Below are positions 32,422 through 35,640 of a stretch of DNA of 35,640 bases, one piece after another. Numbering within the stretch: position 1 is the stretch's first letter; every line of letters starts with the position of its first letter. This DNA is from Lysobacteraceae bacterium. GTDB lineage: Bacteria; Pseudomonadota; Gammaproteobacteria; Nevskiales; Nevskiaceae. Under the pieces are notes generated by a model that saw only the letters and a program-made list of their open reading frames with translations, had not been told where the DNA came from and did not search any database. The stretch spans positions 1-35,640 of the forward strand of contig PNMW01000060.1 of assembly GCA_013823855.1 (NCBI GenBank), in the 5' to 3' direction. The position numbers and the translations under genes are program-made.

Positions 32422-33120
32422 ATGGCAACCGCCATTCAAAAAGCGTTGCAGTCTCCGAAGGCGCAGGCGGCCATCCGTGGCCGGGCTGCTGCCATCGCCC
32501 GTCAGAAAACCGAAGAAGCCGTCAAGGCGGTGCGCGAGCGCATGCGCAAGGCGGCCCCCGTGCTGCGTCGTGACGTGCTCGAAGCCTATCTGCTGCCGGC
32601 CGCTGCGGGTGCCGGCGGCGCGATGGCGCTGGACATGGCGGCCAAGGTCGTCGGGCCGAAGGTCGGGGCCGGTGCGCGCGGCGATGTCGTCAAGACGGCC
32701 GTTGCAATCGCGGTCGGCCACTTCGGCCGCAAGGCCGTGCGTACGCCGTGGCTGCAGCATGCCGCCATCGGTGCCGCGACCGTGAATCTCTACAACCTCG
32801 CCGCGCGCGTGATGAATCGCGCCAAGGCCGGAACGCTGAACGGTCTGATGACCGAATCGCACAACATGGATCTCGCCGGCTATCCGGGGATGGTCCCGGT
32901 CGCGATCCACACCACCGACGGGCAGGTGCTCAACGGCCTGCAGGGCGTCGATGGCTCGCTGTACGACAGCGATGGCCGGCTCGTGCCGATGCTCGCCGGG
33001 CCGGAAGGCGGCGATGCGCTTGCGGCTGTCGACGACTTGGCCGGAAGCGGCAGCTACGACCTGGCCGGAAGCGAAACCTACGAAATGGCCGGCTACCAGC
33101 CGGAAGTCTCCACGCTCTGA
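32422..33120 (+). CDS. Hydrophobic late protein with DLAG repeats, unknown
   Basis: A 232-residue protein starting 9 bases after the LysM gene with GAGG upstream. It has a basic helical N-terminus (about 1-50), hydrophobic stretches at about 55-75 (YLLPAAAGAGGAMALDMAA) and 90-100 (VKTAVAIAV), and a Gly/Asp-rich end. Four copies of a short motif lie in that end: MDLAGYPG, DDLAGSGS, YDLAGSET and YEMAGYQP. A membrane-associated virion component is plausible from position and composition. No family recognised. Confidence 0.68.
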   Translation: MATAIQKALQSPKAQAAIRGRAAAIARQKTEEAVKAVRERMRKAAPVLRRDVLEAYLLPAAAGAGGAMALDMAAKVVGPKVGAGARGDVVKTAVAIAVGHFGRKAVRTPWLQHAAIGAATVNLYNLAARVMNRAKAGTLNGLMTESHNMDLAGYPGMVPVAIHTTDGQVLNGLQGVDGSLYDSDGRLVPMLAGPEGGDALAAVDDLAGSGSYDLAGSETYEMAGYQPEVSTL

Positions 33121-33135
33121 CGCGACGGTCGCGTC
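33119..33135 (+). other. Hairpin just upstream of the candidate capsid gene
   Basis: GACGCGAC-G-GTCGCGTC is a near-perfect palindrome in the 54-base gap before the 206-residue gene; no T-run follows. It could protect or process a separate capsid message together with the terminator at 33818-33847. Inferred only. Confidence 0.4.
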
Positions 33136-33174
33136 GACAACTCCAATCCATCACTCCAATCGAGCACGAATAAC

Positions 33175-33795
33175 ATGGCGATTTCCCGAATCAAGCCGCT
33201 GGTCTACGACGCCGTCTATCAGGCCGGCCCCCTGTCCCTCATCGAATTCTTCGTGCAGGGCAACGCGACCACCATCCAGTATGTCGACGCTGCCAGCGCG
33301 ACGATCAGCCGCCGCAAGGGCTTCGAGGACACCAATCTGACCGAAGACGGGCGCGTGACCGAGACCGCGATCCAGGTCTGGGGCATCGGCCTGAACATCA
33401 TCCCCGGTGACGCATCGGGCGTGCTGAACCACGCCGCCGATATCGAAGCGTTCTGGGAGCGCGGTTACCTCGAACTCATCACCGGCGACACCCGCACCGA
33501 GTTCACGGGGCGGATCAAGGATTTCCCGCCGCGCACGCTGCGCGAGGTCAGCGGCACGATCGAGACCGATGCGTCGGCGACGATCTCCGGCCGCGTGACG
33601 GTCGCCAATCGCGGCCTGCTGTTCCCGATCGACGGCATCGTGATCCCGCAGGGTCAGCGCTTTTGCGTGCGCGCCCGGTGGGACCGTCCGCTGGCGCTGC
33701 CGAGTGCCAAGACCGCGCGTTTCGAGTGCGAGCTGTGGGGCGGCCTGCCGGGTGCGCCCAAGCCGCCGGCTGCCAAGGCGCCGGTCCGGAAGTAG
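33175..33795 (+). CDS. Candidate major capsid protein, beta-rich, 206 residues
   Basis: A 206-residue soluble protein without signal or membrane segment. Regular alternating strands run through it: PLSLIEFFVQGNATTIQYVD, TETAIQVWGIGLNIIPGD, RGYLELITGDTRTEFTGRI, GTIETDASATISGRVTVANRG and ARFECELWGG. The C-terminal tail is short and basic (PKPPAAKAPVRK). No family is recognised. It is flanked by a hairpin upstream and a strong terminator 22 bases after the stop, so it can be made from a short, abundant message, as is usual for coat proteins. It sits among membrane-anchored and other beta-rich proteins. The capsid role is inference from position, fold class and transcription layout. Confidence 0.6.
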   Translation: MAISRIKPLVYDAVYQAGPLSLIEFFVQGNATTIQYVDAASATISRRKGFEDTNLTEDGRVTETAIQVWGIGLNIIPGDASGVLNHAADIEAFWERGYLELITGDTRTEFTGRIKDFPPRTLREVSGTIETDASATISGRVTVANRGLLFPIDGIVIPQGQRFCVRARWDRPLALPSAKTARFECELWGGLPGAPKPPAAKAPVRK

Positions 33796-33817
33796 GCCGC
33801 CTGAAGGCCGGCCGGAT

Positions 33818-33847
33818 GCGAGGGCGTCTCTGGCGCCCTTGCTTTTT
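33818..33847 (+). terminator. Intrinsic terminator after the candidate capsid gene
   Basis: GCGAGGGCG (33818-33826) pairs with CGCCCTTGC (33834-33842) with one G-T pair and a 7-base loop, followed by TTTTT (33843-33847). It lies inside the late block, between the 206-residue gene and the next small genes, so downstream genes are made by read-through or a separate promoter. Confidence 0.85.
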
Positions 33848-33876
33848 CTGTTCCGAATCACGCGATCGAGCGCCCC

Positions 33877-34275
33877 ATGTCGAACGTCTCTCTGCACTAC
33901 ATCAATGGATTCCGGATCTCGCTGCCGGCGGCGGTCAACGCCTCGGGCATCGGCACGCCGATCGAACTGCCCCGTGACGGTTACGACTACGAGTTCGCGG
34001 AAATCGCGGTCACGCAAGTCGTTGGCGGCAATGTCGTCGCGACCAATGTGATGCTGCAAATTTCCGAGCAGGGCGGCACGAACAATGCGCTGCTGGTGCA
34101 GCCGCAGCACGCGCGCAACCTCGCGGGCGACGGTTCGATGCCGTGGAAGCTCGCGCAGCCGTTTCGGGTGTCGGGCAACGTCCGACTGCAGTGCGAGGCG
34201 ATCAATCTGTCGGCAGCCGCCGCAGACGTGCACGTCACGCTGAAGGCGCGCCGCGTGCCGAAGGGCGGCAAGTAG
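33877..34275 (+). CDS. Small beta-rich late protein (minor capsid candidate)
   Basis: A 132-residue protein, ATG with a weak ribosome site. It is strand-rich (VSLHYINGFRISLPAAV, YEFAEIAVTQVVGGNVVATNVMLQIS, FRVSGNVRLQCEAINLSAAAADVHVTLKARRV) with a basic end, and has no signal or membrane segment. It resembles a jelly-roll or beta-sandwich structural protein in pattern only. Its stop shares one base with the next start (TAGTG), so the two are coupled. Minor capsid or spike base is a guess from context. Confidence 0.62.
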   Translation: MSNVSLHYINGFRISLPAAVNASGIGTPIELPRDGYDYEFAEIAVTQVVGGNVVATNVMLQISEQGGTNNALLVQPQHARNLAGDGSMPWKLAQPFRVSGNVRLQCEAINLSAAAADVHVTLKARRVPKGGK

Positions 34276-34658
34276 TGGAGCCGGCCGAAGTCAATGCGCT
34301 GGCGCAGACGATCGCGGCGAACCTCGCGCGCGTGATCGGACCGGCATTCGGATCGGCGCTGCGCGAAGAAATCACCAACCGACGTTTGCCGCGCTACTCG
34401 GAAACCACGGGCGACGCGTTCGACTACGCGGCGCGTGGGACGCCGTTGTTCAAGGAAAACGGCGAGCGGCGCGCGATCCTGATCCAGAACACCAGTGCAG
34501 ACCGGGACTTGTTCCTGTCGTTCACGGGCTTGGCGGGTGCGCGTCATCTGACCCTCGGGCCGGGTGCGTCGTTCGCCGAGCACCGCGAGCCGCCCGGCAA
34601 TGAAATCTGGATCAACGCCAGCGGCCCGGATTGCGCGTTCTACGCGTATGAGGGCTGA
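34275..34658 (+). CDS. Small late structural-type protein
   Basis: A 127-residue protein starting at GTG 34275, with AAGGGCGG about 8 bases upstream. An N-terminal helix (VNALAQTIAANLARVIGPAFGSALREEI) is followed by a compact beta part with RRAILIQNTSADRDLFLSFTG, GPGASFAEHREPPGNEIWINASGP and a final FYAYEG. The pattern RRAILIQNTS, then GG/GAS, then W/I-A-S-G is one I associate with small phage structural or spike-associated proteins. It ends 3 bases before the fibre-like gene. Confidence 0.62.
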   Translation: MEPAEVNALAQTIAANLARVIGPAFGSALREEITNRRLPRYSETTGDAFDYAARGTPLFKENGERRAILIQNTSADRDLFLSFTGLAGARHLTLGPGASFAEHREPPGNEIWINASGPDCAFYAYEG

Positions 34659-34661
34659 TCC

Positions 34662-35640
34662 ATGCCGATCTACGGCGGGCGCGGCGGCGGGTCTGTAGGC
34701 GCGGAAATCCTTGCGGGCTACACGCTGCGCGCGGAGAACGCGGCGATCAGCGCGATTGCGCAGAACGCGGCAGCCCAGGCTGCGGCGGCGTCGAGCCAGG
34801 CGGCAGCATCGTCTGCGAGTGCTGCAGCCACGTCGGCGGATGATGCGGCAGATTCGGCGGCCGGGGCCGCGTCGGCGGCGGGCGAGGCGGCCGGCAGTGC
34901 CGGTGTCGCTGCCACGTCGGCGACGACGGCGAGCAGCGCGGCGGTCGCTGCGCGCACCTCTGCTGAGGCGGCGGCCGTGGATGCGGTGCAGGCATCGTCT
35001 GCGTCCTTGCAAGCTGCGGCGGCCGCGACGGCTGGCGGCAATGCAGCGGGCGCTGCGGCGGCATCGGCAGGCGGTGCCTCGGCTTCGGCGAGCGCTGCAA
35101 GCGCTGCTGCGGCGAACTCAGCCAGCAACGCGGCCACGTCGGCGGCGGCGGCCGATACGGCCCGCGCCGCAGCTATCACCGCGCGTGATGCCGCGCAGTC
35201 GTCAGCGTCAAGCGCAGCTTCGTCCGCCACGTCGGCCACGTCGTCGGCGGCGGCGGCCGATACGGCCCGCGCAGCGGCTGTCACGGCGCGAACGGCTGCC
35301 GAGTCGGCGAGCGGATCGGCGTCGAGTGCGTCGGCTTCGGCGGGCGCTGCAAGCGCCGCTGCTGCGAACTCCGCCGGCAACGCTGCCACGTCGGCGGCGG
35401 CGGCTGATACGGCCCGCGCAGCGGCTGTCACGGCGCGAACGGCGGCCGAGTCGGCGAGCGGATCGGCGTCGAGTGCGTCGGCTTCGGCGGGCGCTGCGAG
35501 CACTGCTGCTGCGAACTCTGCCAGCAACGCGGCCACGTCGGCGGCGGCGGCCGATACGGCCCGCGCAGCGGCTGTCACGGCGCGAACGGCTGCCGAGTCG
35601 GCGAGCGGATCGGCGTCGAGTGCGTCGGCTTCGGCGGGCG
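34662..35640 (+). CDS. Ala/Ser-rich fibre-like protein with 49-residue repeats (3' end outside window)
   Basis: Starts at ATG 34662 with MPIYGGRGGGSVGAEILAGY, then changes into an almost uninterrupted Ala/Ser/Thr-rich chain to the window end (326 codons visible, no stop). Heptad-like spacing of Ala with Asp, Arg and Glu (ADTARAAAVTARTAAESASG) suggests a long trimeric helical shaft, as in phage tail fibres and spikes. From about 35259 the DNA is a 147-base tandem repeat. The likely role is a receptor-binding fibre whose distal domain lies beyond the window (inference). The opposite strand is also open for 286 codons, which is a composition effect. Confidence 0.72.
   Translation, partial: MPIYGGRGGGSVGAEILAGYTLRAENAAISAIAQNAAAQAAAASSQAAASSASAAATSADDAADSAAGAASAAGEAAGSAGVAATSATTASSAAVAARTSAEAAAVDAVQASSASLQAAAAATAGGNAAGAAAASAGGASASASAASAAAANSASNAATSAAAADTARAAAITARDAAQSSASSAASSATSATSSAAAADTARAAAVTARTAAESASGSASSASASAGAASAAAANSAGNAATSAAAADTARAAAVTARTAAESASGSASSASASAGAASTAAANSASNAATSAAAADTARAAAVTARTAAESASGSASSASASAG
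35259..35640 (+). repeat. 147-bp in-frame tandem repeat
   Basis: The landmark GATACGGCCCGC occurs at 35154, 35259, 35406 and 35553. The last three are exactly 147 bases apart and the copies are nearly identical between them. The first interval is 105 bases, that is 42 shorter, so it is a truncated or older unit. Each unit encodes 49 residues, and the third full unit runs off the window. Copy number could vary by recombination. Confidence 0.9.

Noticed and set aside
34718..35578. 286-codon Ala-rich minus-strand frame in the fibre region
   Set aside because: It mirrors the repeat of GCG/GCC/TCG codons on the plus strand, where the gene is in line with the late operon; it has no ribosome site.
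24981..35640. Element as a filamentous (inovirus) prophage
   Set aside because: The repressor type and tRNA insertion fit, but no Zot-type ATPase, no short signal-plus-membrane coat protein and no pIII-like gene are visible, while soluble beta-rich proteins and a long fibre are present. The missing right end keeps some doubt.
24981..35640. Element as a P2-like tailed prophage because of the gpA-type initiator
   Set aside because: No terminase, portal, capsid, tail or lysis module of P2 type is found in the visible 10.6 kb.
1..35640. CRISPR arrays or insertion sequences
   Set aside because: I saw no regularly spaced short repeats with unique spacers and no transposase-like gene; the only tandem repeat is coding (35259-35640).

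Overview
The window is high-GC DNA, probably from a gammaproteobacterium of the Nevskiales/Solimonadaceae type. I infer this from the gene mix: an RND-DUF1329-YCF48-DUF1302 envelope cassette, a GMC oxidoreductase, RimO, RluF, AcpH, TesB and the mutY-yggX pair. The lineage is not proven by the sequence. Coding density is high and genes often overlap by a few bases. Long antisense open frames are common because of base composition and were left out.

Host part, 1-24904. Bases 1-6168 carry an envelope cassette: the C-terminal part of an MMPL/RND transporter, a DUF1329 protein, a YCF48-like beta-propeller and a DUF1302 outer-membrane barrel. Together they look like a trans-envelope route for hydrophobic compounds. 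An orphan GspE/PilB-type ATPase (minus strand) follows. It is divergent from a GMC oxidoreductase, a PrcB-like lipoprotein and a PlsC-family acyltransferase. After a small membrane protein come acpH and tesB (minus strand). A TIR-transmembrane-TPR protein is divergent from tesB and is followed by a small unknown protein. A minus-strand block holds rimO, a small membrane protein, rluF and a BaiN/YhiN-type flavoprotein. A 440-base gap with an imperfect long inverted repeat separates it from an AsmA-family protein, mutY and yggX. The host part ends with tRNA-Phe(GAA), which has a near-consensus promoter.

Accessory element, from the 3' end of tRNA-Phe to beyond the window end (at least 10.6 kb). 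A minus-strand repressor gene runs backwards into the tRNA gene. A promoter carries three GGCTAG half-sites. Five tiny overlapping ORFs follow, then a methyltransferase-like gene frameshifted at a run of nine C, a two-tyrosine HUH replication initiator of the P2 gpA type, a large unknown protein, a small HTH protein and a strong terminator. A late block then encodes a transglutaminase-like protein with a cationic helix and C-terminal membrane anchor, a LysM protein with a C-terminal anchor, a hydrophobic repeat protein, a 206-residue beta-rich protein closed by its own terminator (candidate major capsid), two small beta-rich proteins and an Ala/Ser-rich fibre-like protein with 49-residue tandem repeats that runs off the window.

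No terminase, portal, tail, Zot or packaging ATPase is visible. My best reading is an integrated, temperate, tailless virus that replicates by rolling circle and has virion proteins anchored in a membrane. This resembles FLiP-like or other membrane-containing icosahedral phages in logic, but I recognise no close relative. This is the most likely undescribed system in the window.
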